A stretch of DNA of 64,000 bases, from assembly GCF_029633865.1 (NCBI RefSeq), contig NC_079219.1, positions 18,129,963-18,193,962 of the forward strand. Direction: 5' to 3'. The position numbers were made by a program, and so were the translations under genes. The DNA is from Lampris incognitus. Its lineage: Eukaryota > Chordata > Actinopteri > Lampriformes > Lampridae. The notes beneath the pieces were generated by a model, which was not told where the DNA came from, ran no database searches, and saw only the letters and a program-made list of their open reading frames with translations. Positions 10,516 through 21,549 of this stretch are shown piece after piece (within the stretch, counting starts at the first letter, position 1; each line of letters starts with the position of its first letter).

Positions 10516-12221
10516 TGTGTTCATGTTCTGATTATTGTTGTGTTATTGTTTGGATGTTTGACTCAGACTGGATAGACGACCATTTGACGGACTGACTGTT
10601 GGACCGTGACTGGTACGTGTATGATCTGTGATGACCTAGTTGCAGGAAGCCAATGTTTGGCAGTCATGGGGAGGGGCAGACTGAATGAGCATTCCTGGGG
10701 CCGTGTGGTGTATGGGACACAGGAGCTGCCATTAACTGAATCCTTTGCCTCTTGCCTCTCCTTTCCCATCAGTTCTGTTTGGTTCTGTCAGGGTGTTAGA
10801 ATTAAACAGCTTTCTTGGGGTCATGCCATGTATGGGACATGAGAGTTGTGATTAAGAGATCTCTTATCGCTCCATTCTTCCACGCCGGCTCGCCACAATA
10901 TGTTTACTGTTGCCATGTTTTCATTTTGAAGTCGATGATTTTCAGCTTATGTTCCCTTCATTTTTTGCCTTTGAACACAGATTTGGCTGAAAGTCTAGTT
11001 GGCCTTGTGAAACTGTTTTTGTTTTTACAGCTTCCAGCTTGGTCGTATGAAGAAAAGTGTCCTGGCACTGGCCATTCAGGAAATCACTGATTTCTACAGG
11101 AAGTGGGGTTCCTGTCGTGTAGCTGCTCTCTCTTTTGCCACATACAAAAGGTCCTTAGTATTAAAATAAGAAGGAAACCTTGTAATCATGGAATTTATGA
11201 AATTTTAGTGTTTTGAAATAAGTTCATTTTCAACATGCCCATTTCTGATTGTCTGGTGTTATCACTCTTGTTTTTTTGGTTTGAACTGCCATTCACATTT
11301 ATCGTGAACCTGAATAGCAGGCAGAAATTTCATGTGTAGCAAAAAGAATGAAGTAATTTGAAAAAAGTTTACCAACTACTTTAAAAAAAAGTAAAAGAAA
11401 ATAGATGAACAGACAAATAAGGTAATACAAGCCCTCAGAATAACTATAAAGAAGCTCATACAGGTTTATGTTTACTTGGTGTCGTATGCCCTGAACATCA
11501 TTTAGCATCATGGGAGAAGACAGATTAGTTTGACATGTCACGTAAGCTTTCCATGGTGGTTAAATTCAAATATTTCAAACACAAACATGAAGCCATCATT
11601 ACATCACCTTTGTTAAACACCAGAATCGCACTTTGTTTCGTAACTGCTTGGACCGTACATACTGTATTGTGATTGTTCCCAGATGTCCAACAGTCCCTGG
11701 CTTGTGAGCCATGTTATGTCTTGACCATTAACTTCAGTGAGAATGACCATGAACAGAAAGAAGAGGCTGTCATAAAGCAATTTAAAATAATAAGTTGCCA
11801 TCTCCACCATGGTTTTAGTCTGGATTGATTAGTAAAAGGCAGCACACACAAACAGAGAGGATAGTGGATCTGATACGATGTGTTATTGTAGTGTTGTGTT
11901 GGAGGATGGGAGTAACAAACAATTACATAAGTAGATGTGTTTCATATAAGAGTGAAATGAAACCAGAGTGACAAAGGCACATTTGAATTAGAACAAAACA
12001 GCACAGCTAAGTAATTAATTTTAAATTTAAAGACAATTTCAACAACACTGTGGTGATTTGATAAAACCATAGCTATATGTATCACTAATCACTCTCTATC
12101 TTCAATTAATTAGTTATCATTTCGTTTTTATAAATGCTATTAATTGATTTGTGAGAGCCCTAAAAGTGCAGAAGTAATAAAAATTACAGATACGTAGAGA
12201 GCCAATTAAGACAACATAAGG

Positions 12222-12222
<1 letters not shown>
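10516..12222. other. intergenic, no gene seen
   Basis: Unique-looking AT-rich sequence. Two imperfect phrases (TGGGGTCATGCCATGTATGGGACA near 10817-10840 and the related GGGGCCGTGTGGTGTATGGGACA near 10697-10719) suggest a short local duplication. Frames at 10815-11090 and 11299-11541 show no known motif. Confidence 0.45.
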
Positions 12223-12261
<39 letters not shown>

Positions 12262-12262
12262 C
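12223..12262. repeat. (CTA)n microsatellite at LINE 3' end
   Basis: About 13 CTA units directly abutting the minus-strand LINE. On the LINE's sense strand this is a (TAG)n tail, typical of short-tandem-repeat 3' ends of LINEs. Confidence 0.85.
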
Positions 12263-13775
12263 TGCTCCTCCATTAGGGGTCGCCACAGCGGATCATCCGT
12301 TTCCATCTCTTCCTGTCCTCTGCATCTTCCTCTGTCATGCCAGCCACCTTCATCTCCTCCCTCACCACATCCATAAACCTTCCCTTTAGCCTTCCTCTTT
12401 TCCTCTTCCCTGGCCGCTCTATCTTCAGCATCCTTCTCCCAATATACCCAGCATCTCTCCTCCGCACATGTCTAAAACCATCTCAATCTTGCCTCTCTTG
12501 CTTTGTCTCTAAACCATCCAACCTGTGCTGTCCCTCTAAAATGCTCATTCCTAATCCTGTCCTTCTTCGTCACTCCCAATGAAAATCTTAGCATCTTCAA
12601 CTCTGCCACCTCCAGCTCCACCTCCTGTCTTTTCATCAGTACCACTGTCTCCAAACCATATAACATAGCAGTTCACCCCATGTATTTAAACTCATCCACC
12701 TTTGTCACCTCTACTCCTTGCATCCTCACCATTCTACTGTCCTCCCTCTTATTCATGCATGTGTATTCCGTCTTGGTCCTACTGACTTTCATTCTTCTCT
12801 CCAGTACATACATACCTCCACCTCTCCAGGCTCTCCTAACCTGCACTTTACTCTTGCTACAGATCACAGTGTCATCCGCGAACATCGTAGTCCACGGAGA
12901 CTCCTGCCTGATCTTGTCTGTCAACCTGTCCATCACCACTGCAAACACGAAAGAGCTCAGAGCCGATCCTTGATGTATCATTATCTCCACCTTGAACCCA
13001 TCCATCATTCCTACCGCACCACTCTTACATACTTCTCTGGCACTCCCGACTTCCTCATAGAATACCACACTTCCTCTCTCGGCACCCTGTCATATGCTTT
13101 CTCTAAATCCACAAAGACACAGTGCAACTCCTTCTGGCCTTCTCTATACTTCTATACTGCTGCTCGCTAATCATCACCTCTCCTCCTCTCCTCATCACCA
13201 TCAACTTCATGCCTCTGTAGTTACTACAGCTCTGCACATCACCCTTATTCTTGAAAATCGGTACCAGTATGCTTCTTCTCCACTCCTTGGGCATCCTCTC
13301 CCTTTCCAAGATTGTGTTAAATAATCTAGTTAAAAACTCCACTTCCACCTCTCCTAAACACCTCCATGCCTCCACAGGTATGTCACCAGGACAAACTCTT
13401 CATCCTCCTCATAGCTGCCCTCACTTCGTCCTTGCTAATCCACTACATTTCCTGATTCATTATCCCCATATCATCCAACCTTCTCTCTGCCTCTGTCTCT
13501 GTCTCTCTCTGTCGCTCTCATTGTCTTCATTCATCAGCCCCTCAAAGTACTCCTTCCACCTTCTCAACACACTCTCTCCTCGCTTGTCAGCACATTTCCA
13601 TCTCTATCCTTGATCGCCCTAACCTGCTGCACATCCTTCCCAGCTCGGTCCCTCTGTCTAGTCAATCAGTACAAGTCCTTTTCTCCTTCCTTAGTGTCTC
13701 ATACAACTCGCCATATGCCTTTTACTTTGCCTTTGCCACCTCTCTCTTCGCTTTACACCACATCTCCTTGTACAA
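12263..13775 (-). pseudogene. RTE-like LINE, reverse transcriptase part
   Basis: Minus-strand non-LTR retrotransposon remains in at least four shifted blocks. A linker region (about 13600-13775) precedes fingers/palm pieces with MPKEWRRSILVPIFKNKGD and NYRGMKLM (about 13180-13375). These lead to the palm with IHQGSALSSFVFAVVMDRLT and the catalytic FADD (12673-13068). Next come a thumb region with AELKMLRFSLGVTKKDRIRN (12472-12666) and the C-terminus ending ...RKRWKRMIRCGDP (12273-12467). The 5' endonuclease is missing. Frame breaks and stops make it inactive. The wording is that of the RTE clade; the clade call is by recall, not alignment. Confidence 0.85.
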
Positions 13776-14235
13776 TGAGCTTAAACGGAGAGACTAAGCG
13801 ATTTCTAGTCAATGTGCTATATCAATCTGATTCATATGTGTTCAGGTCTGTAATACATAGATTAATTGTAATGTATTAGCAAGATAATAGCTGTAGCACA
13901 TTTTAGTTATTCAAATAAAAAAAATCTCAGATTCCACATTCATTACAGCTTGCATCGCAATGTGAAATGTTATTCTGTTGGTGGGTATCTCTTTCTTTGA
14001 GAGTCTCTCACAAAAGAAGCAACAATGGTGCTGTAGCATGAGTTAAGCAAAAAATGGGTAGATACAACATAGCATAAACCAAATCTATGTACTTTATTCT
14101 GCTTTCATTTTCTTACCCTCTCTCATCCATCTGTTGGGGCAAACTTTCAAGCTACGAAATTGAATGATATGGCCATTATAAAAATATTCACCCACTCGCC
14201 CTGCTTTCTTACTCTCTGCATGCTGACGAGGGAGA
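13776..14235. other. spacer, no gene seen
   Basis: AT-rich unique-looking sequence before the orphan VWC-like exon. No coding similarity recognised. Confidence 0.45.
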
Positions 14236-14254
14236 CAGCAATGATCATTAGACA

Positions 14255-14480
14255 GTGATGGTGTGTTTTGGGCAGGTTTGTCCACCACAGGGGCCATACT
14301 TCATCCTTTGCTGTAAGTGCCAGTGTACATGTGATGACAGAGGAATTAGCTGTGTGCTGCAATGTAATTTAGATGTAATGCTGCCCGGCCCAGACTGCCC
14401 CATGCTGAAGAGGGTTAGGGTACTATGGGAGTACTGTGAGGAGTGGATGTGTGGGACAATGTTGAGGCCAGTACACTGAA
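14255..14480 (+). pseudogene. Orphan CCN3-type VWC exon copy
   Basis: The plus-strand frame contains CKCQCTCDDRGISC, then NLDVMLPGPDCPM, then CEEWMCG. The ccn3 exon 3 of this window reads CKYQCICRNGQIAC, NLDVMLPGPDCPM and CEKWVCE in the same order and spacing. DNA matches include TGTAAGTRCCAGTGTAYATG and the shared end GAGGCCAGYRCACTG, so similarity spans most of the exon. The front part is frame-shifted, the PGECCE motif is altered to LWEYCE, and a TGA follows the motif. No IGFBP, TSP1 or CT exon was found nearby on this strand. It is most likely a relic of a duplicated ccn3 fragment, about 7 kb beyond the gene's last exon and inverted. Confidence 0.75.
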
Positions 14481-14520
14481 TCGCTTTAACATGGCTGATT
14501 GAATAGAGTGGAAAGTTCAA

Positions 14521-14522
<2 letters not shown>

Positions 14523-14561
<39 letters not shown>

Positions 14562-14576
14562 CTTTGTCTCATGTAG

Positions 14577-14606
<30 letters not shown>
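14523..14606. repeat. (TG)n and (AC)n microsatellite pair
   Basis: (TG)n at 14523-14560 and (AC)n at 14577-14604, separated by 16 bp, form an inverted repeat that could fold into a hairpin. Frames across it are low-complexity artefacts. Confidence 0.9.
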
Positions 14607-14607
<1 letters not shown>

Positions 14608-15079
14608 TGCATACTTACATACACAGATACAGACATACAATGGAAAGCTAGTAAAACACATGTGCAAACATATGCTCCTCTCTGACGCTGTTGCCACCTT
14701 AGTGCAAGGCAAAGAGCAAACAGACCGACTGTTGCATACCTCTGACCTGCCCCGGAAAAGGATGGGAATGGCGGCGGAAGAGAGGATGGAGGGAGAGAGG
14801 GAATGAGGGAGGAAGAAATGCACAGCGAAGACGCTGTTGCTGTTCTACTTGGGAAGGTTAGGCAGCAATATGGTAGATAACTCATTGCATTTCCGTGGTG
14901 CACCTTTACCTTTACGTTTCTTAATTTTCTTCCTTATTTTCCTATACTATCTTATTATCTTTGCCTGCATAGCTCAGGAGAACTTGGTTGAACCCACTGC
15001 AAATGATTTAAAACTGAATGGGGTGGCTATAGTTTGTCACATAGACTCAATAGACGGTGTCTGATTTCTTCTTATCCCC
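14607..15079. other. spacer, no gene seen
   Basis: Purine-rich stretch at 14755-14815, otherwise unremarkable. No protein-like frame recognised. Confidence 0.45.
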
Positions 15080-15930
15080 AGAAATATGTATTTAGGCTTT
15101 GGGTAATGACCCTGATTCGATAAAGGACTGGTTATTAAAATCCCTAGTATTTGCACTGCACCAGTTTTGATGGGAAATAAACTGGAGATGGCTGCCAAGG
15201 TGACATTGCCACCACCAGGACACATTGTCAGTTGTGTACCTCAGCATCACAGGGTGTTTCGGCCTTTTATCACCAGACACCCTCCGCTGAGGCAGGCTCA
15301 CTACAGGTTGATCAGCCCTGGGTGTGTGTCCTGTGGTTAGCTGTTCACCCTGGCAGCCCAGACGGCGTCTCTCCTTTTGATCCAGATTCAATGGCTAGTC
15401 CTCTCAGCAGTGTCGGCTAGCTCTTTGATCGCTCTCCTGTGGGCCTGCCCCCTGACTCCTAGTTCCCTCAGGAGTTTTGCTGTGGAGCTGGCAACAAAGC
15501 CCCTACAACCCACCTCCACAGGGCGCACCTTCACCTTTCAGCCTCTGTCCTCTGCTTGGGCTGCTAGGTTGGCTTACCGCATCTTCTTAAGCTCGTACGC
15601 TTCATCGACTGCATCCTCCCGGGGGACTGTCAGCTCGGTGATGTAAGGGAGCTGGCAAGAATTGGACCAGAGGACGAGGTCTGGTTGCAAGGTGGTTGTT
15701 GCAATCTCTGTCGGGAAGATGAGCTTCTGGCCTAAGTCCACCCGCATTTCCCGATCCCTGGCTGAGTTTAGTGAGCCTAAGTCGGGAAGTGAAGGGTTGG
15801 CCTTCACTTTATCCCCCTCCCAAACGAAAGCTGGAAAATGCTGGGGCCCTTCCTGGTTGTTGAAGGGTTGGGCAGTGATAGAAACCCTCTTGCACTCGAG
15901 TTCAGCTGCCAAGCACCTGAGCACCTGATT
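15080..15930 (-). pseudogene. LINE C-terminal region with restriction-like endonuclease motif
   Basis: On the minus strand the block at 15574-15924 carries QPDLVLWSN followed about 10 residues later by ITELTVPREDAVDEAYE. A PD...ExT arrangement of this kind fits a PD-(D/E)XK restriction-like endonuclease as found at the C-terminus of some LINEs (R2/R4/NeSL-type). Downstream (15092-15391, another frame) lies a 3' region with LPQRRVSGDKRPKHP. No RT palm was found, so this is a 5'-truncated 3' end. The clade is inferred and uncertain. Confidence 0.55.
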
Positions 15931-15993
15931 GTGTCGCCACGTGTATCTGCCTTGGGTGAGGCTGCTTCCTCCTGTAATATGCTACTGACTTTT

Positions 15994-16379
15994 TAAAAAT
16001 GTATTTCTGATTTTTCCCTTTTTCTCCCAATTTAGTGGCCAATCGATCCCTATTTTAGTTCAAACACCCACCCTCGTACTGCATGCGTTCGCCAACTGCA
16101 TCTCTTCGGCCGGCAGTCTCGAAGGAGACGCCTCGCCACTTTCGTGACAAGGCGAATCCAGGCCGAACCACTGCTTTTTCCGACACACACAGAGACGCAT
16201 TAATGTGACGAACACAAGCCGACTCCGCCCCCCTCCCGAAGACAGCGTTGCCAATTATTGCTGCTTCATCGAGTCCGGCCATAGTCGGATCTGACGAGAC
16301 CGGGGCGCGAACCCCGGTCCCCAGTGAGCAACTGCATCGACACAAAGCCGATGCTTAGACCGCTACACCACCGCAGACT
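15994..16379 (-). repeat. tRNA-derived SINE (type S2) with 16-bp TSD
   Basis: Perfect 16-bp target duplications TATGCTACTGACTTTT lie at 15978-15993 and 16380-16395. On the minus strand the head (16379 downward) reads GCGGTGGTGTAGCGGTCTAAGC, giving an A-box-like segment, then CGGGGTTCGCGCCCC as B-box. The body follows, and the 3' end has CACTAAATTGGGAGAAAAA. The end shares ATTGG...GGGAGAAAAA with S3 SINEs, suggesting a common 3' module. Confidence 0.85.
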
Positions 16380-16395
16380 TATGCTACTGACTTTT

Positions 16396-17423
16396 GAGTG
16401 CAGTTGTACCACACGTTTTCAGTCTGCAATTTTGATTTGATGAGTGTTGTAGTTTTGCATACCCATTTTATTTTATGCTGTCTATAAGTTACATATGTAT
16501 TTATCATATCGCTGCTTACCTGGTTATGTCTCTCTTTACAGATTGTTTTGAATCTCAGTCGGATTACCTGGTTAAACAAAGGTTTATTTTATTTTATTTT
16601 TTATTTATTTTATTTTTTTGCTTATGAGCATTGCAAAATTGTGTGCACTATGTCATGAAGCATCTATTGATGAAAACGATCGGTGTAAAGTTAGTGTGGC
16701 CGTGGCTATAATGTAGACTATATAGTTTATTTAGGCTCAGTGGACTGCTTGAAAACTTGATGACTAGTGCTTTGTGCAATAATATTTTGTGACTGGTGCA
16801 CTTGACTATTTGTAAATACTTGAGTCCATAAGGGTAGTGATGCAATATTTTGGCAAACAGACCGGTGATATTAAACTTTAAAGAAGTTACTACTAGAGTT
16901 GTTACAGCTCAGTCAGAGGCCAGTGATACCTTGTATGATATGCTCAATTTAGTGATTCAGTGTTGCCTATTTAGCTAATATCATATCTTAAACAAACGAT
17001 GATTAACAAACAACAAACATATGATTAACATTTGCAGAGTTTTAATCTACCTTGCTTACCGAAGACATTATCTGGGCAGTGTAAGCCATCGACAAGCCTT
17101 TGTGAAACATACACATCGAATGACTACCAAAATAGTTAAAACAGGAATTAAATGGCAGTTGTGATGCCACTGCAGGCAAAATGTAGATGCATCATTATGT
17201 ATCACAAGTAGATGTATCACGTACATCCCATGTAGATGCATCACTCAGCTGATATATACCCACTGGCCAGTACTGAGTATATTTCTCATTTCATGCATGG
17301 TGTGCTGAAAATGGATTTGATTTTTATTTATTTGTGTATATGAAACATGTTTCTTTTTATTGGAGTTTTTTTTTCTGGGTAGGCCTACATTTCCTATTGA
17401 GACAACTGAGTTTGGGTCTAGCT
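16396..17423. other. intergenic, no gene seen
   Basis: AT-rich with a TTTTA-rich tract (about 16575-16620). No protein or repeat family recognised. Confidence 0.45.
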
Positions 17424-17435
17424 TTAATGATGCCA

Positions 17436-17731
17436 CCCCCCTTTTTTTTCCTCCCCAATTGTATCCGGCCAATTACCCCACTCTTCCGAGCCATCCCGGT
17501 CTCTGTTCCACCCGCTCTGCCGATCCGGGGAGGGCTGCAGACTACCACATGTCTTCTCTGATACATGTGGAGTCGCCAGCCACTTCTTTTCACCTGACAG
17601 TGAGGAGTTTCACCAGGGGGATGTAGCGTGTGTTGTGTCTGCAGCAACGCCCGACCAAGCCGGAGGTAATTCAAACCGCCGATCCCTGTGTTGGTAGGCA
17701 GCAGAATAGACCGCTATGCCACCTGAACGCC
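17436..17731 (-). repeat. tRNA-derived SINE (type S3), internally shortened
   Basis: Flanks TTAATGATGCCA (17424-17435) and TTAATGATACCA (17732-17743) form a 12-bp TSD with one mismatch. On the minus strand the head reads CAGGTGGCATAGCGGTCTATT, and a body phrase is GGCGACTCCACATGTATC. The 3' end is GCCGGATACAATTGGGGAGG followed by purines. It matches the copies at 23025-23461 and 45812-46168 but lacks a middle block. Confidence 0.85.
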
Positions 17732-17824
17732 TTAATGATACCATCTTTGAGTTTGCACAGGAAGACGTAGTTTACATGTATCTGTCGGTAAACAATCTGC
17801 AATTACCTGTAATTATATTTGACT

Positions 17825-17968
17825 GAAATTGGTGTTCGGCCCGGTGATGGACTGGCAGCCTGTCCAGGGTGTCACACTGCTTGCCCCCAATGACTGCTGG
17901 GATAGACTCCAGCATCCCCGCAACCCTGAGAGCAGGATAAGCGGTTTGGATAATGGATGGATGGATGA
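17825..17968 (+). repeat. SINE type S1, 3' end only
   Basis: GATGGACTGGCAGCCTGTCC, CAATGACTGCTGGGATAGAC and the tail GGATAATGGATGGATGGATG match the 10120-10515 copy, so this is a 5'-truncated insertion. Confidence 0.8.
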
Positions 17969-18599
17969 AATTGGTGTTTCTATGTGAAAATGAAACATGA
18001 CCTAGATAATGAATTATTTGAAAGATAATCAATTTGGCCCAAATAAAACTTGATAAATAAATTCTGGATGAGTGTTAAAGGAATTAATGATGATAAAAAC
18101 ATGACCTCTACCTCTTGGGTTGAATTTTACACAGAAAAGGGAACATCTTTTTACCCTTTGCAACACAGATGCTGTCTCTTCATGGTTGTTTGAACAAGGA
18201 CAAGTAAGATCTTGTGTTCTTTCCTGTTTAGACAACCATGAGAAGATCAGATGTGAGCCATAAAGATTCAAGTTGGAACTAATTAAATGAAACATCCGTT
18301 ATAGGATGTTTACTCCTGTCTTCTGATATCTTAACCAGATTTTTGCATCAGATCGTGTGTGTTTGTAAGATTTTTGGAATGTTTACTGATGACAGAACTA
18401 TCATTGCCTTACATCTAACTATCATAAACTATCCTGAATGGCAGCTTTTATGCAGTGTCCATGGTTGTGATATATAGGTTTTAGGTCTGCCAAGTGTTAT
18501 ACAAAGGTATAACCAAAGTATAACCAATTAACACTTAACAATGCTATGCTATGACATCCCATAACAAGAGTTCTCTAACAAATTGCATTAAGTTGTTCA
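17969..18599. other. spacer, no gene seen
   Basis: Unique-looking AT-rich sequence without recognised coding or repeat signals. Confidence 0.45.
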
Positions 18600-19672
18600 A
18601 GTCAGTGTCCTTGATTATATCATTGCATAAACTCGAGCTCTTCGCTCTCAAAATACAGGGCTCCTGTGTGTACCCAAAGTTAAAAAGAAGTCAGCTGGTG
18701 GCAGGGCCTTTTCCTATCGGGCCCCGTTCTTGTGGAATAACCTGCCTGCTGCCAGCAGACAGTCAGTCTGTTGAGTCTTTTAAATCCAAACTTAAAGCTC
18801 GTCTTTTTGCCTTAACCTACAATTAGTTGCCTTTAAGTTGAGTGCTTCACAACCTGTACTGCATGGCGGGTTGGTTTTCTGTCTCAATGAATTTACCAAC
18901 CACTGTTCTGCTGACCAGATTATAACGTATAGATTATTAACTATTGCAAAATGTTCTCTTCTCTCACATGTCTTTTCCCTCTCTCTGAATGATGTTGTCT
19001 CCTTTCTCTTCTTTTGTGTGTGTGAATGGTGTGATGCAAGTCTCCCCTGTATGCACGTGCAGTCTGTCCTCCTCCCTGGTCTCCATGGTGACCGTGGTTG
19101 CCACCGGGACACGGCATCCCCCTCATCACATTTTCTTTTTACATATCTTATAAATCCACATAATTTTGTATCCTGTTTCAATGTGGTATCCTTCTCTCAC
19201 TAAGATGTGTGAATGATGTTTTTTCCTTGTCACTTGTCCAGCTATGCAGGGCAAGAGACTGTGTGCAGTCCATTCTCCTGTCAGGTCTCCATGGTGATGG
19301 TGGTTGCGTGGCTCAAGTCGTGGGCTGTTCCGGTGGCGACTGGACACTGCTTGGCAGCCTCCTCATCATATTCTTCATATATTTTATAATTCCATTATAA
19401 TTCTGTTATCCTTTTTTAATTTTGTGTTCTGTAAATTATGTAAACACGACATCCATTGCACATTGTCCATCTTGGGAGGGAGATCCCTCCTCTGTTGCTC
19501 TCCTGGAGTTTCTTCCTATTTTTTCTCCCTGTTAAAAGGTTGTCTTTTAGGGAGTTGTTCCTTGTCTGATGAGAGGGTCTAAGGACAGGATGTTGTATTG
19601 CTATAAAGCCTACTGGGGGCAAATTTGTAATTTGTGATATTGGGCTATACAAATAAAATTGACTTGACTTGA
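18600..19672 (+). mobile_element. L2-like LINE, 5'-truncated 3' end
   Basis: The coding end of ORF2 is visible: a frame-shifted Ala-Phe-x-Pro-x-Gly-Pro stretch, then LPADSQSVESFKSKLKARLF at 18740-18805, the usual C-terminal phrase of L2/CR1-type ORF2. A long 3' UTR follows, ending with the phrase GGGCTATACAAATAAAATTG and a (ACTTG)n-like tail (19640-19672). One frameshift lies near 18720. It is inactive. Confidence 0.75.
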
Positions 19673-19689
19673 TTTAATAACAAAGACTC

Positions 19690-21255
19690 TGATACAAAAA
19701 ATACACATTTATTTTCAAAAACTGAGTTTGTGCAATATCCCCATACAAGTACAGGGACAAGCAGTGTAAAATACAATGCAAAAAAAAAGAAGGAATAGCT
19801 ACAAATACAGCCCCTATTTACATAACTACTGAAAACATTGTGTATTTCATACACACTTAATTGTATAAACTTTACAGCAAGTATTTACATAACTTTTGTC
19901 TTTATACAATGGTTTTTTTTAAAAAGCATACAGAATAAAAATAAAGGTTTTTCTTTTATTAGGGTAGTATTTATTTCTAATTAGGAACCATGGGATTTCA
20001 GACAACTGCCAAGCAACACCACATAGTTGCAAAAACGAACTCTTTCCTGCAGGAGGTCAAAGTTCAGAGTTCACTTCATGGTAAAACTGCTCTGGGATTG
20101 GAATATTTCCATTTTGGGGTGCCCAAAAAGGAACATGTTCAATATATAGATTCCTAAAACACCCTTCAATCTCGCTTCAAGTGTGAGAACAATCTAATGA
20201 CATGTTCTTAAAGGAAATCGCAATAGGATTAAAAGGTTGATTAACTGAAGAGGTCTCATGTGTTTCCTTATTCTGCTCGTGCTACTCAAAGTGACTTCCA
20301 TGAAAGGTATACTGGATAAAATGTTGTAAAATGTTGGTTATGAAACAGATAACTGTTACTAGCATCCAAAATCCTACCCTGGATCCACACTCAGGAGGCG
20401 TACTCACTACTCGGCTTTCATGTATAGGCTTAACGCGTTAGAGGCAAACATTGCACTCCTGTCTCGGTGGCCCATCCACATCACACCACCCACTACACCT
20501 GCACACTAGCTGACCTCTTCAACAAACAGAGGCTGTTTTAAGGTAACCTATGAACTCTTGACAATCTGTTCTTAACATTCGAGGGCATTCCTCCACAAAG
20601 TCCCAGGGTCAACTTTACAACCTTGTAAATGTCAGTCGGAGCGTTCCCACCACAGTCGCTCGAGACTTCAGGGGTGGACAGCCTCAATGCATGTATAAAC
20701 TTACATTTACTCACTAGATTTAAGTGCTCGGGTCCAATTTTTTCATTAAAACAGCCATAACTCTGAAACATTACAAACGGAGATGTCCGTATTGGACATC
20801 TGCATCAGGGAAAATAGGCTACTTGTTCCTCTACTACCCTTTTTGGATATGTGCCACAGCAGAGTGAAATCATTCTAGGCATACACGTATGTACTATACA
20901 TAGTGTACAAGTCCAATGTACATAAGTACTGTGTAGATTTTACTCAAAGGGTTATTTCTTGGGGAAAAAATCAAGTGGAGAGAATTATCGCATCCAAAAT
21001 GTATCGCATCTAAAATCTAGAGTTAATGAAAGGGAAGTGTCATATTTTTTGGTAGTTTAGGGAATCGCTGCTCCCCTTCATCCCAACTCAAATGTTCCAC
21101 TGGATCCACAGACACACAGAAACTCTTAACTCCCCAGCAATAACAGACGTTAACCTTTATCACACACTCCCTATAACCTCACGGCGTGAACCATGACCCT
21201 ATAATATTGCGATGTGAGCTGCGGCATTTACAAGCTGCTGTTAATGAATGTGAGC
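19690..21255 (-). other. ccn3: probable ccn3 3' UTR
   Basis: AT-rich sequence directly after the ccn3 stop codon on the minus strand, free of recognisable repeats until the L2 tail at 19672. Candidate polyadenylation signals (AATAAA on the minus strand) lie at 19970-19975, 19955-19960 and 19708-19713. The extent is inferred; transcript data would fix it. Confidence 0.4.
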
Positions 21256-21549
21256 CTATAACCTCGCGCCGCCATACCCCAGGCCTGACGACTGCCAGAC
21301 AGCATTGTCCCGGGGACAGTGGTGGTGGCAGGCACAGCTCTGGATCACCATGACAGGCCTCTTGCTAGTTTTACCATTGGTACACTGGAACTCTACCAGC
21401 ACAGTCTTGGTGTTGTGGGGAGTACAGCAACGGCTGTCTGAACAGGAACCACAGTAGCGAGGCTTGTAGACCTGGACGCTTGTGCAGTTCTTATAGGAGA
21501 GGTGGACGGCCTTCACACTCTTCACCATCCTCTGGCACTTATTGCTTCT
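21256..21549 (-). CDS. ccn3: ccn3 exon 5 (CT cystine knot) and stop
   Basis: Acceptor CCTCCAG|AGAAGC; 97 codons plus TAG at 21256-21258. The C-terminal cystine-knot module includes NKCQRMVKSVKAV, YCGSCSDSRCCTPHNTKTV and PVMVIQSCACHHHCPRDN. It provides the dimerisation, heparin- and receptor-binding surface in the family. Confidence 0.93.
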   Translation of the reverse strand, partial: RSNKCQRMVKSVKAVHLSYKNCTSVQVYKPRYCGSCSDSRCCTPHNTKTVLVEFQCTNGKTSKRPVMVIQSCACHHHCPRDNAVWQSSGLGYGGARL

